NCBI RefSeq assembly: GCF_963678635.1
Contig: NC_087064.1
Location: 36,031,716-36,095,715, forward strand
Direction: 5' to 3'
From: Symsagittifera roscoffensis
Taxonomy: Eukaryota > Xenacoelomorpha > Acoela > Convolutidae
Length of the DNA stretch: 64,000 nucleotides
Position numbers and translations under genes: made by a program. Positions 42,656-54,521 of this stretch are shown piece by piece; the stretch's first letter is position 1, and each line of letters starts with the position of its first letter. The notes under the pieces are model-generated. The model worked only from the letters and a program-made list of their open reading frames with translations. It ran no database searches and was not told where the DNA came from.

Positions 42656-43970
42656 ACAGAAGACTGGTGTATAACTGAAGACATGGAGGAGGGCAATTAC
42701 CTGATGATAGACCCTGTTTTCGAAGTCAATGAGAAAGGTACCAGGGAAAAGAACGATGGGAATGAGGCATTGGAAGAAGGAACAAGCCCGCCATTGGACT
42801 TGGATTCCATTGAAATAATTAGGGCGGATGAGGAAACCTTACCCTTTGCAGAAAATGTGATTGGGAAAACCCCGAGCAGATAGAGGTTCCCAAGAACATG
42901 GAGCCGGATCTACCCTCCTTTTCGATGCAGACACGACAAAGTGACAGGGCATGACCCGCAAAGAAGGAAAGAAGTATAACCCCTACCGAGACGATTTCGT
43001 AGTGGTCAGGTTAGTCCTGAAAAAGATAGTAGAAGACCTATCTGGAGGAGATAACCATGTCACAGGATGTAGACATTGTCGATGATCAAGACAAAGAATG
43101 GATCGACGATCGGTCTTAACCCGAAGTGGATTTTGACGACAAACAGCAGCAGTCGTACAAACCAGAATTGAGGAACCTGCGCGTCTTGAAATGGCTGAAA
43201 GAAATGACATCAGACCCCAAGAAAATCAGTGTCACGATTCAAGACGTGAACCGCGAGAGCATGAAATACATAAAAAATTACAGACATAATCCTTCCTGGG
43301 CAGCTCAGGAAGGGCCATCGTTTTCCTGCATCCAACGTTCACCTAATTTCCGGTATGCAATCGACGGGGACGTCGATGGGTACTTCTGTCCGGGAGTGGG
43401 GGTAGGACTGAAAATTTAATTTAAAAAACTTTAAAAATTACAAGAGAATTAGGTGACTCAGAGGTAGAAACAGATGACGGCCCTAACAAACCAGACATAG
43501 GGAGAGTAGTAGAACTATTTTTTAAGCAGTCAAAAGAATACTCAAGTAGCAAAATACTAACAGATATCGATTTGACACCAACGGATAGGTAGTGTGCGAC
43601 AGCTATCACCTCGGAAATGAGGTTGAGAACAGCATTAGCAGCCGACTTTAGAAGAAAATACAAAAACATAGAGTTTTATGGAAGCAAAGACCAGGAAAAG
43701 GGGGGTTAGGCAGCTTTGCCACCGCGGCTTAGGAAAATACTCATGCTTCCTGGTGACAAGGGCGACGGAGAAGCAGTACGTAGACCTGAAGATTTGGTTT
43801 TGTATCTGACGAGACTAAGAGACTTCCTGCTGGAGAGGGGAGTGCAAGAACTCTCGCTTCCGGTGTATGAACCGAACAGAGGACGACTGTAGAGGGAGCT
43901 ATATGCGCTGATACATGTAACCTTTTCGGATACCAACAGAAAAATTTATCTACATAAGAAGTATTAATTA
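42638..43970 (+). pseudogene. C-terminal extension of the Pol relic
   Basis: Frames at 42638-42883 (acidic, EVNEKGTREKNDGN), 43126-43419 (ending YFCPGVGVGLKI) and about 43730-43970 (PGDKGDGEAVRRPEDLV, ending HKKYY) read as consecutive pieces of one protein tail with stops between. Function unknown; it is unlike a chromodomain or GPY tail. Confidence 0.5.
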
Positions 43971-44301
43971 AGTATAGGTTGAGTTTGGGTTGAGTATAGG
44001 ATGTGTTATGTTGTTATGTTATTAGGATCTTGGGTTTAGAAGGGTTAGTGACCACGAATGCTCAAGCAAATAATCTGGGAATAGATCCAAAATTTTGACT
44101 GTCCACTCTTAGATCAGTTTTCAAGATTTAAGGATGAATTGTATTTAAATATATCTCAAGAGCAAAATCTTTATATCTGACTGTTTTTAAAAAGGTTTTA
44201 GCATGAATTTAGAGCAATGTTGACAGATGTGATAACCTTGACCTGGTTTTTAGATGCTTCGAGAATCAATATAATGAAATCATTCAACCGAATCGAATCA
44301 G
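43971..44301. other. Short spacer between the two decayed ORFs
   Basis: About 330 bp, AT-rich, no LTR or PBS recognised. Its small size suggests the Pol relic and the following giant relic belong to one element, in the order pol then second ORF. Confidence 0.4.
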
Positions 44302-45040
44302 AATGGACAATCTCGATGAACTGATTGATTAAGCCGAGGTCTACCTGGGGCCACTCATAGTTGAGCTCTTTCGTAGGCTACTGGAAGGAGAATACGCCCA
44401 GGGTGACCTAGAACATTCAATGGCATGACAACCGTGGGGACTGCCCCACGGAATCTTGCTGATGGCAGCTTTGGGCGAGCTAGGAGTGTTGGACCGCCCA
44501 ATTCTGCGCGTTATGAGATGGAGAAATGGAGCTCTCTCGGGAAGCGACTTGGCGCACAAAACCGGAGCGGGTACTTGGCGCGCGAACGAGGGCGTACCAG
44601 CCTGGAGAGATTCCTCTCCAAACCAACCCTAGGCCCGGCTTGAGAAGTAGACATCAAGCTTTTCATCAAAAAACGAATAGCGAGGCTGCCTTGTCGAGCT
44701 CACAGTTGAAAAGTGCGGAGCCTACCAAGAGAGCCAGAGTAGAAGAAGAAGTACAGACGAATGAAAAAATGGAAGATCTGAATGAAACGAGAGACGAGTT
44801 GGACCGAGTGAGAAAAGCCTTGGCCAGAACTGAAGAAGATAGGGATATGTGGGGAGATTGTTTGAGGACTGCAACAAGAAGCAAGGGGAAACATAGAACG
44901 CTTGAGGTAGGAGTATAAGGAGCAATCTGAACGATTGAGAATAGCGAAAACGGAACGACCGTCACCTGCAGGGAGCGTTCCCCGTGGTCAATCGCCGATG
45001 GAGCTTCGGGCGCCTAGCGAACTGAGTCAAACAACGGACC
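44302..45040 (+). pseudogene. N-terminal part of a giant decayed retroelement protein
   Basis: Starts at ATG 44302 (MDNLDELID followed by TAA) and continues as AEVYLGPLIVELFRRLLEGEY, then PWGLPHGILLMAALGELG. A coiled-coil-like, charged helix with TRDELDRVRKALARTEEDRD lies near 44780-44850. Layout of an N-terminal domain plus coiled coil would suit a Gag-like or ORF1-like protein, but I recognise no capsid or zinc-knuckle motif. Confidence 0.5.
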
Positions 45041-46000
45041 CGGTAGAGTGACAATCCCCGATCCAAATGATACCCTTGGTGATCCAGTCGTGGAAAAAAC
45101 CATGAAGCAACTGATCGAATCCGCTAGTCGACTCGTAGCCAACAGGAGTGTGCCAGGTTCCGGAGTGACTGCACCCTATGGAACAATTGATGATACCGGT
45201 AGAGTAGAGCTGAGTGAAGAAGGCAGGAGCTGCTACGACAATGAAGTCAGGAAAAACCTACTCTAGAAAAATCAGGGAGATGCCGATGAAGAAAGTGTCG
45301 CGTGTGCTAGACCTCCGGAAAAATAATCAGAACAGCTTCACGGGAGTCCCGAAGACGGACATTTGAGTATAATTCAACATATCAACTTGGGTTCAGTGAT
45401 AAACATGCAGCAGCCGCCACTTGGAGCGTCACGTTTGACATTAGGAGATAGTCTAGTGAGATTTGTTTCAAAACATATGGATCACCACGGTAATGGCATT
45501 TGGAGGTGCCACAAGAGCCCAGCTGTATCGAATGGTTGAATTGCCGAACCGCGACAAAATCGTGGACGTGATGATCCTAATAGGAATCAACAACGTGTCC
45601 AGAAGCTCAGACTCAGAAGAAACTCAATGGGAAGCAATGCTGGTGTGCTGGTTTACTGCAGTGTGAGAAATTTTTTAGTGCGCGATGCTGACCGTCTGCA
45701 CTACACCGATGAGCACAACAACACATTCAGCCACGGCTAAAAGACATAATTAAAGAGCGTGAGGTGAAACAACATAGTGCGTGATCTGGCAAGTCGCAAT
45801 GCTGAACGAATGATCTTAAGGGACTTGGAGCAAGAGTTGAGAGCCCTGGACAAGACAGATTCACCACTAACGTAATACACTTTGACAGTATAGATGGACT
45901 AACCTGGATGAACCTTGTCTTCCGGGAACAATTAGACGAATTGGAGGTAGAGCAGTGCCGCAAGTGATACAGAGCTCGAGTGAGCAAGAGCAGAGGTCAA
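45041..46000 (+). pseudogene. SGNH-hydrolase-like domain within the giant relic
   Basis: Block I TLGDSLVRF at about 45439-45466 with the GDS serine intact; block II FGGATRAQLYRMVE in a shifted frame; block III ILIGINNVSRSSDSEE at about 45568-45620 (GxNN instead of GTND); and a block-V region near 45865-45900, TNVIHFDSI, with His kept but Asn where Asp is expected. SGNH domains are esterase/lipase folds; in retroelements their role is unclear. Frameshifts separate the blocks. Confidence 0.65.
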
Positions 46001-47245
46001 ACGTACTAGACTGACTGCGTGAAGCACCAGCGAGAAGCACCATTCAGCCCCGACGAAGATTGGGATCAGTCAATTAGACGACCAATGCAAACTCAGGCAC
46101 CTCCAGATTCGAGACAATGACGACGACGACGACTAGGAGCAGGGAAGAGCGACGTCCAGATAGAAATTCTCTGATATGTCAAGACCAATACCGTCCCCTT
46201 GGCACATTTACAAGCAAGATTTGATGAAACTGAACCTTCAGGCAAGGAGATTAGCAGCTGATGCAATGAGATTGCCGGATGGAGCGAGACAGTCAGTAAA
46301 AGGACTGTACTCGACCGTAGGAGTGGACTCGTTGATAGCAACAGAAATCAACTTCAGCTCTACGAAAGCATTGCCGCTGGCTGACTTTGAGGGACTGCCC
46401 TCAAACAACACAATGGGTCCTGTGAATGCCAGACCATTACATGTTGTAAGGAAGAATCACGGTGAGCAAACCAGAGAGGAGAGACCGCGGAGATTCCTGA
46501 CAATATGGGCACCCACTGGGCAACATGTGAAAATGTTTAAGCAAGTGAGATCGCCTCCAGCCTACCCGAAACAAGTGACACAAGAAGGTGATATAGAACG
46601 ATATGGTGAATTGAGATTCAGAATAGACAAGACCATCTTCGCAGCCTACGACAAAGCAAAGATGAGAAAGGCGAAGATACTAGTGATAACGAGCTCGGAC
46701 TTTGTGAATACCTCAAGTCCTTTTTCTGACCCGATGTAATAATACGGCGGGAACCAACCTGGATTACATGCAATCCATATCAAGGGCAATTGGGGTTCAA
46801 CGACAAACCGAAATGAATCCGAAAACGATCGATTTTGCCGGCATCAATGACCACTTGCACAGCAGAGTCTCCTGAGCAGACTCAGAGATCCAGAAACGAC
46901 AGAAGCTGCTGTGTGGCCGGCAACCAAAGACGTTCTGGAGTCCATAGGTGAGATTATGGACGTGTTGAAAGAATGCGGGTTCCAGAAGATAACCCCGAAG
47001 CCAGTATTCGTGTTGTCCCCGGGATATGCACACCTCCCGGACGAATTGAAATTTGTATAAGCAAGGATAGCGCTCCCCTCGGAAGGAAAATATAAAGTGA
47101 TCGTACCTGCCCCGATTGGTGAAGTAGAGGCCAGGAATCTGAGACCTTTTTGGTCAGAATTGCCTGCAGTTTGGTCAGATATACCAAACGCCATGAGAGG
47201 ATTGAAAGATCCCTACACATGCTTGTCTTAGACGAAGTGTAGGGA
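46001..47245 (+). pseudogene. Giant relic, second globular region
   Basis: A 187-residue frame at 46176-46739 is one of the best preserved pieces (PWHIYKQDLMKL to the end). It is followed in other frames by FAGINDHLHS near 46835-46865 and VFVLSPGYAHLPDELKF near 47000-47055. The VITSSDF, GINDHL and SPGYAHLPD order is reminiscent of a second SGNH-like domain; this is tentative. Confidence 0.45.
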
Positions 47246-48600
47246 TTGGAACTGTCCAAATTTAGCAGGCAGCTCAAGGTGAAGCCAGAAATCGATGATG
47301 ATCATCAGGTGATAGTGGATATGCCTATTGACCTGTGGTTCAGAGGAATGGAGTTTGATGAAGAAAAAAGCCAAAGAAACGAAAAATCACTTGGAAGCTA
47401 TGATTTTGCGAACCAAGCTGAAGGCAAACAAGTGACTGGACTTGACACCTCGAATATCAGTTTTGATCCTGGACGCTTTCGAGCTGGGCCAACCACCGAT
47501 GATCGCGAAGCTACACGCTTAGCTGGTAAGAGAACTGGTTTTGGCGGAAAATGAAGGGAAAAATTCAGCGGAATTCGTAGACAGAATGTGCCAGACGACA
47601 CTCTAGGCATTCTGGACAGAGAACGTGCGAGGAGAGGAAGGTTTTGAGAGGGCGGATAGCATGTTGGAAGGGTTGGGAGCAAGATCGACCGCGTCCTTCC
47701 TGGCAAAAATTTACCCAATGCTCTCTCGCTATCTAATACGGAAATTCCTCATGGTCATCACGGAATTATCCATCGTAGCGATCCTGGGACTCTTTCTGAC
47801 GTCCAGATCAGAAATTTTGAGAGAGGAACCAGCAGTGCTGCTGACCGAAGGAATACAGAATCTCCGACTGGGCGGTCTCCTGACATTGACTGCAATAACG
47901 CATGGAAAGATGGTAGAGTTGATGACTTTAACCCGCTACCGCGAACATATAAGGGAGAACGTGAAACAGTTTTACATGAAAAAATCTACGGCCTCTTGGA
48001 CTAAAACTAACGCGGAATTTAAGACACACTTTAATCCAGTACCTGTTACAGCAAAATTGCTTCGTCACCGGAGAAGATAAAACGATAGAAAGAGAGGAGG
48101 ACGTGCGACGTTATATAGCAGGCATGCCCCTACTCAGCGATTTATGCCTAGCCATGAGAACAGATCCTCTAGCTTTGATCAGGGACGTCAGTGAGTTTGT
48201 GACGGTCATATACGGTCCGGCCGTAACGTTCGCGTTCCCTGACGCGAAAGTGGAAGCCTACAGGAGGTCGGTGTTGCACCTGAACCTCATTTCAGTAAGG
48301 GATGGAAGCACCCTCAATTAAGGTGAGCAGAATCGATGAGCGAAGGCGTGCTGTCTGCGAAAGTAGCAGAGCCCGACATGAATCGAAACTTCAATTAACA
48401 CTTCCGTGCTCGAATGGGCGAAGTCGACAGATGGCATCTCGAAGTGTTCACAAAGCTCTGGAATTTGAAACCTTACGACCAACGGAATGGTGAAATATCA
48501 AGAATTTCTCGACTTCATACGAGAAAGTGAGGAAAGAAACTGAAGACTGGGGCGATTACAAAAAGCTGGAAGACGAATTATCCGAATTTGGAAGTTGAAA
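47246..48600 (+). pseudogene. Giant relic, middle helical region
   Basis: Consecutive frames at 47246-47554, 47625-48080 and 48103-48321 read as one protein. It includes a hydrophobic run (FLMVITELSIVAILGLFL) near 47736-47790 and a Leu-rich segment after it. No enzyme motif. The frames are consistent in direction and order with the domains on either side. Confidence 0.45.
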
Positions 48601-49990
48601 GCGTTCGAAAGCAACGAGAGGAGGATGACGAACTTCTTCGAGTCGATTGGCCCGTGCTTCAAAGCAGAAAAGCTGCCGTGCTGCAGTATACGCAGTTTTC
48701 ATGTGTGGATGAGTCGACGTGGAGAAGGATGAGCAATTCAGCCTCTCCGAGACCTCGAACTTTGGAGGAATTATGTACCAAGTTGGCTCTGGCGCCAACT
48801 GCAATGAGAGGCAAAGCAGACTTGCAAGAAGCTGCACTGATAGTCGTGTTGTCAGGCCAGAGTTGGCAAAAATCGGTAAACTGCTGACTAGGATTGCTCT
48901 AGCGCCCTTCGGTTGTGAAGAAGTTGTGATAAAACACGGAGAACGTGAAGACCGGTCAGCAGGTAAGCTAGTCGTGCCAAAGCTTCCAGTCGAAACTATG
49001 AGTGATGAGCAGGGACTCTCAGGGTCGGGGAAGAATGAACGTCAACTGAAGGAACCAATGGAGCAGGATCACGACCCAGCGGGAAATGATGACGACAAAG
49101 CCTCAGTAGGTGGTGCGTCTAGCTTGGACTTCAAATTCTGGGACAAAGATGAAAAAATGGACAAGCTGGACGACAGCAAAGAGAGAATGAGTGAATTGGT
49201 AATTGATTCGGCCCTTGATGAAAGTTAGACAAACTCTCCGATCAAGGTGACGCATCAAGAAAGCAACGAGGAAGTGGTATACCTGTTCAGAACTCGGAAA
49301 GGGACGATGCGATCGAAGATTGTGATTGACAGGATCAACGACATGAAGATGAAATTGGTCAGCAAAATAACGTTGAGAATAACTGGAAAGGCGCAGGTGG
49401 ACCCCGAACCTCCAACAAAAACTGCCAAGTCAGCTAAACGAAAGCGAGTTCGAGTTGAAGATGCTGTTGACATGTGGCAGGGCGATGACCGATTGCTTGG
49501 TACGTCGAAAATGATGACCGACGTAGCGATGGTTCCGCCCACACTCACGGCAGGATTAGGAATAGCCAGTTATAAAACCAAGAGGAACGACCGCACTCTT
49601 ACTGGAGCTACGCTAGAAATGGAAATACTCAGCCAATGAACCATGGAAAGGTAAACGTCATAGGAAAGCTGAACCCAGTGAAACACAACCAAATGATGGA
49701 ATACAGGAACTCAGCTAGAGGATGCTAGTCGCTCTAGAAAATAAAAGTGGCGAGGAAGGTTACCTGGAAGAATTGATCAAGGGCACAACAACGAAGCACA
49801 AGGCATATGGAACATTAGCATCTTCCAATATGCACAGAGAAACGATGGATCAATTGGTGAGTATGCCGTGGAGGGCAGTAGTACTACGCCATTTCGAAGA
49901 AGAGATGCAAACCACTCCGAAGGTGCAAGCTCTAATAGCAATACCGTACGTCAGTTGCAACTCAAACTTGCTTGGTGTATGACGTGACTG
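48601..49990 (+). pseudogene. Giant relic, charged region
   Basis: Frames at 48719-49228 (acidic, with SVGGASSLDFKFWDKDEK) and 49247-49639 (basic, with KSAKRKRVRVEDAVD) read as a polar, probably disordered linker. 49722-49982 adds a short helical piece. No family recognised. Confidence 0.4.
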
Positions 49991-50089
49991 ACATTGGGAG
50001 AGTACGATTTGGATGAAAAGAAAAGGTCGAAATAAGAGAACGGGCTCTTGATGACGAATTTAAAAGAATTTATGATCTGTGAAGGAGCG

Positions 50090-51451
50090 GAAGTAGCGTG
50101 TGCTGAGCGGAGAGACGCTCTCTTTTTCCTCCGGTTCACGCTGGAGCAAATGTCAGTACCAGCGCTAAATACATGTGCAAATCTGCTGAGAGAAGGCAGT
50201 TAAATCGCAAAGACCTTGCTCTTACATGCGCTGTTGGACATTCACCAAAGCAAGCCATTGCGAGTAAACATGAAAGAACCTGTGGAGCTGGAAGCCTTGA
50301 GGAAGGTCCACGAGATCCAAGGATTCTCGAATAAAGAGCGTAGGCTTACGAGAGAATCCATGGGGACACTGCTGAAGTCCAGTGAATACCGTGGACAGAT
50401 TAGAAAGAAGTCATGCCACTATGGGTCGGGAATCGTTGGAATGGCGAACAATCCTTTCATCAATGAGGCCATAAATGATTGTAAATTCGAATATGAACGA
50501 GCTGTGTTCCTGAGATTCTGGTTGTCAAGATTATCAACAATAAGAAACATTGCCAGTCAGAAAGTCAACTTAGGACTTGTATTGGAAGAAAAGATGACTG
50601 CACCTTCCATACCAAAATCTGACAACAGCGTGGAGTTTCGATTGGGAATCTCAGATGACTTACTTAGGACAAGCCTGATGGTAGTGTGGGAGTTAATGGA
50701 GCAATCATGGTGCCCAAGTCCAAACGCTGATTCAGTATTGGGAGCGAATCAGGATACACAGAGAGAATTGAATGCAGTTTGCAATTTGCGCGACCTCAAC
50801 ATCATTTACAACTTGTTGACTACAGCCTCTAGGAGCATCCGAGAAAACAGTGTAGAGTTGCCTGGCTTGGAACCAGAAGACTGGGTCAAACCTGGTAGCT
50901 GCCTGGCGAAGATCTGTGGATAGAGGGTCATATGTGTGGAGGTTTTGACTGCGTGAAAACACTGGCGAGACAGCATAAGCAATTGACCATACTGTTTGGA
51001 AATATAGTGATGAAATCGACAAAGGAAACAGAACTAAAAGCAGATATCATGAAGGAACTGAAGTAAATCTAGTTACTGCACTAGGATTCAACAGCATGCT
51101 TGGTTCATTAGAGTCACTATTGAATCTAGAACAATAACATGAGAAGGTCACGTCATCAGTGTAGAAGTGCTTCCAGGAGTTTTACAAACTGAACAGACGC
51201 ATATCGGAAAATGGAGAGAAGCGATAGAAATGGAGATGAACATCAGGCAAAGTGAAACTTGTTGCAGACTATCTGGATCTCGATACCTAGTAGGGTTTAC
51301 GATGGCTCGGATGTGCAAAAGCCAAAATCCGGTTTATTTCGTGGTAGTGGACATAAGAAGCACAAGGACGGTAGTGGATCAGGCTTTCTCAGTAGTAAAA
51401 TCTGTAAGACTTGCGAGAATACCGGAAATTTTTTTTAAAACTACTCTGTAA
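50090..51451 (+). pseudogene. Giant relic, best preserved C-terminal domain
   Basis: A 235-residue uninterrupted frame at 50216-50923 (LEALRKVHEIQGFSNKERR to PGSCLAKICG), followed by a shifted frame at about 51140-51451 with HIGKWREAIEMEMNIRQ. Helical, charged, no recognised motif. The length of this open frame against a background of many stops elsewhere is notable. Confidence 0.45.
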
Positions 51452-51818
51452 GATATTCGCCGCAGTCCCAAAAAGAACCAAGGTCGAGTTAGAACCGGTA
51501 CTCGGAATAAATTTTATGGGATATGCTAGTGGGAATTTGTGATTTTGAAAGACAGAAGCAGAAAGAATCAACAGCAGGAATTACAATGCATTAGACGATG
51601 ATGATGAAATCCACCGAGTGATGATGGAAGGGGAACCACTGCTGGAAGCGTCAGGAAAATGAAATTGGAAAAGTATCATGTTGACACATGATGAGTTCCC
51701 ATGCCATTGTTTGCTACAAACATGATGGTATCCTGGGCGAAGTAATCTGGTGTTTATCTGGGACTCTCGAGGGCTGCTTTTCATGGGCTTACCAGACTCA
51801 TCATAGCCCATAACAATC

Positions 51819-52545
51819 GTGATAGTTGGGATTATGAGTGCGGTTAAATGGCTGGAAGCTCAGGTTAAGGAGAACAATCGAAAGGAAGCACCGAACAAAG
51901 AAGAGTTAGAAGAAATCGATTGCTTAAAAGATTTAGTTCTTTTTGAGTCAATGAGCAAAATATTGAACATTCCGATGGAAGTAAAGAAGATATGGGCCAG
52001 AAGACGTCAGATCCTTTAGTTCAGAGCCAACATGACTGCCTGATTGTACGAGTATGCCAAAAACCAAATGTCGGAAAACAACATAGAGTACACTTCTTAT
52101 CAGATGGACATAGGATCAGAAGCTTTCAAGCGAGCCTTCGTAACCCATCGGAATGCACTAACTACCGCAGTGAAAAGAACGTTGAAAAAGATTGATTGTG
52201 ATGGAAGAGAAAGGAATGAAATTTTGAAGGAAGATCTGGAGAAAAATGTGACGTTGTGCCTCCACAACAGCTTCTGCAGAAATTGGGAAACTAATGAAGA
52301 CCCTCTACCTTGTTGCAAATAAAGGGTAGAAGAGCAGATGTATTGAAGGCTGCCTCCAACAGCGTTAGAATGGCCACCAATGTGTTGTAATACACAGAAA
52401 CCGACAGAGGCGATGTCGCAGGAGGAAGAAATGAAGCAGAAGCAATAGCCGGATGACAAGATGCAGAAAAGAGAACGATTAGAAAAATTAGAAGTTTTAG
52501 AACTTCTAAACCACAAAAAAAGCCAAGAAAAAATGAAAAAAGGAG
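51819..52545 (+). pseudogene. Giant relic, C-terminal tail fragments
   Basis: Short charged frames at 51819-52019 and 52044-52322, the latter helical, then Lys/Glu-rich sequence to about 52545. After this, coding-like sequence stops. Confidence 0.35.
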
Positions 52546-52842
52546 TAACGTTTGATATTAGTTCGTGTCTTTAGAGACACTTACTATTTAATTAGAAAAG
52601 CTTGAGTGAAGAATATATTTGAAGTATCCCAGCCGGCATGATTGTTTAATTAACTATGAAGACTGTTCACTTTGTGGTGACATAAAATCCATAGGTAACC
52701 TCTTGAAGCAGGAGATTATAACATTGTTTCTTCTAACCACCGAGTTTTTTAATTTTAATAATCAGAGCCAATAACAGCTAAACTTCTGAAGGGAAGAGGT
52801 TACTAGGATAAATAACCTCTTCAATTTTTTTGGTCTGCAGAT
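52546..52842. other. Spacer before the array, nothing recognised
   Basis: AT-rich, no LTR identified. Contains a near-repeat of AGAGGTTACTAGGATAAATAACCTCTT (split as AGAGGTTA and TAACCTCT arms near 52794-52822) that can form a hairpin immediately left of the array. Confidence 0.35.
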
Positions 52843-54521
52843 CTGTCCTGCGTCGGAACACTTCTCAACCCTAGGAGAAAATTTCTAAATGGAAGCAATG
52901 ACACTAAAAGTCAGAAAAAACGTTTTATCTGAGATCATGTCCTCAGAGTGCAGATTGATGAAAATTTAGGAAGCTATAGCATTTTGTAAATTCCGTTCGA
53001 TGACTATGTACCATTTGATGAATCACTTAAAATTCAATAAGGACATTGATCGGGCTGTCCGTTGAGTTTGTGAAACTTGTCCAGAATGGCCTGAATTGCG
53101 TGGCAGAAACGAATTTTATTGGTAGCAGTTGGGTGCGAAAATTGGTTGTTTCGAAGGATTAACGGTGTTAATAGTAAAATTGAACAAATTGGGAAGGATC
53201 ATTATGGAATGACGAATTTATTTTTTAATTTTGGTAATAGACGTGCATGAACCGTGAAATTTGTAATTTTCGCCAAAACTGAAAAACAGCGATGAATTTC
53301 GCTACTCGAGAGAAAAACAGCGAACGACATCAATGTCCGAAGAACGCTCCGAGTTGTAACGATAGTACACCTACAGTCGTTAACGAGCAATTCCCGGGAA
53401 ATTGGAGGGCTATTGAGACGATCTGCTACCTTTCCTGATTACCAAGAAGACAGCTCTTCGACCGGTTTTGAGAATCCAGAAGAGTCTTGGAAAAGACAGC
53501 AGACATTGGTTTTAACAACTTTTAGCTTCCAGGATAGCCTTTAACTGAGTTTAAATGAAGACTAATTCAAATTTCAGAACAAGAGAAGCTAAGAACTGAG
53601 GGAATGGGTCGCTCCATTTCCGATGGATACAATGAATTTTATCCACCGAAAAAAAACAGTAGTAATATGATACTTCAGTAGTAGCCCTGATTTTAGGATT
53701 GACCTCGTGGTCTGAAGATACTGAGACCCACCCATGAGCTCACTAGTTTTGCACAAAACTAAGTTAGTTTGTGCGGTTTGGCCGATAGCCTTAGACAGTA
53801 ATGAGTTTGTCGACCCGATGTTAATGGACCACACTTTGAGATGGCTTTGGTAGAGACAGTTAAAAGCATAAGAAGCTGTGTTCAGACGCTAGCCAGTCGT
53901 GTTAGAACCTAGCTTTATTTTCCGTCGGTATGCATTTACGGACGAATATTAGAATTGAGCCAGAAAAATCTGCTGCGATCGTGCTAATTTTGTTTCATCG
54001 TCCGATTTAAGAAATTAAATATACTATAATGCCTATACCCATCATTCTTGATTGGAAACTAATATGCCACACTTGGAAAATTAAAAATCATTTGTTATCA
54101 GCCTACTCATAAACAAAATACGAAAACTATCCTTTCGACATATCAACGAAACTACCCTATGAGAACTAAAAAGTTATACTTCGTAGAAATATATAACGGA
54201 CAAATTATAGAAAACTTGTTTTTTAAACGATCAGTAATGATATGGAATAAGATTTAAGATGACAAAGCTAACTCATCGGGTCTACTATCATACCAACAAA
54301 CGAAGATCAAATTTAAAACTTACTTGCTATTTTTATTTAAGGAAGATCCATGGGTGGCAACCTATGATAAGAGTTCATGGAAAAATTTTAAGTTCATTTA
54401 GGTAAAAACAGTAACTCCATTTGTCATATTTTTGATCTGTAACATACGTGTAAAAATTATATCTTGTTATTAATGTAGTCTTATTTTTGCTTGATTTTCA
54501 TTAATATCTGACACACAAAGC
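52843..54521 (+). repeat. Array unit 1 (with extended 5' end)
   Basis: Begins with the same CTGTCCTGCGTC start as the 1.2-kb blocks in the 5.5-kb duplication, then the common array sequence from 52981, and ends with a LINE ORF2 C-terminal fragment (54159-54400) interrupted by TAA after WNKI. Confidence 0.85.
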
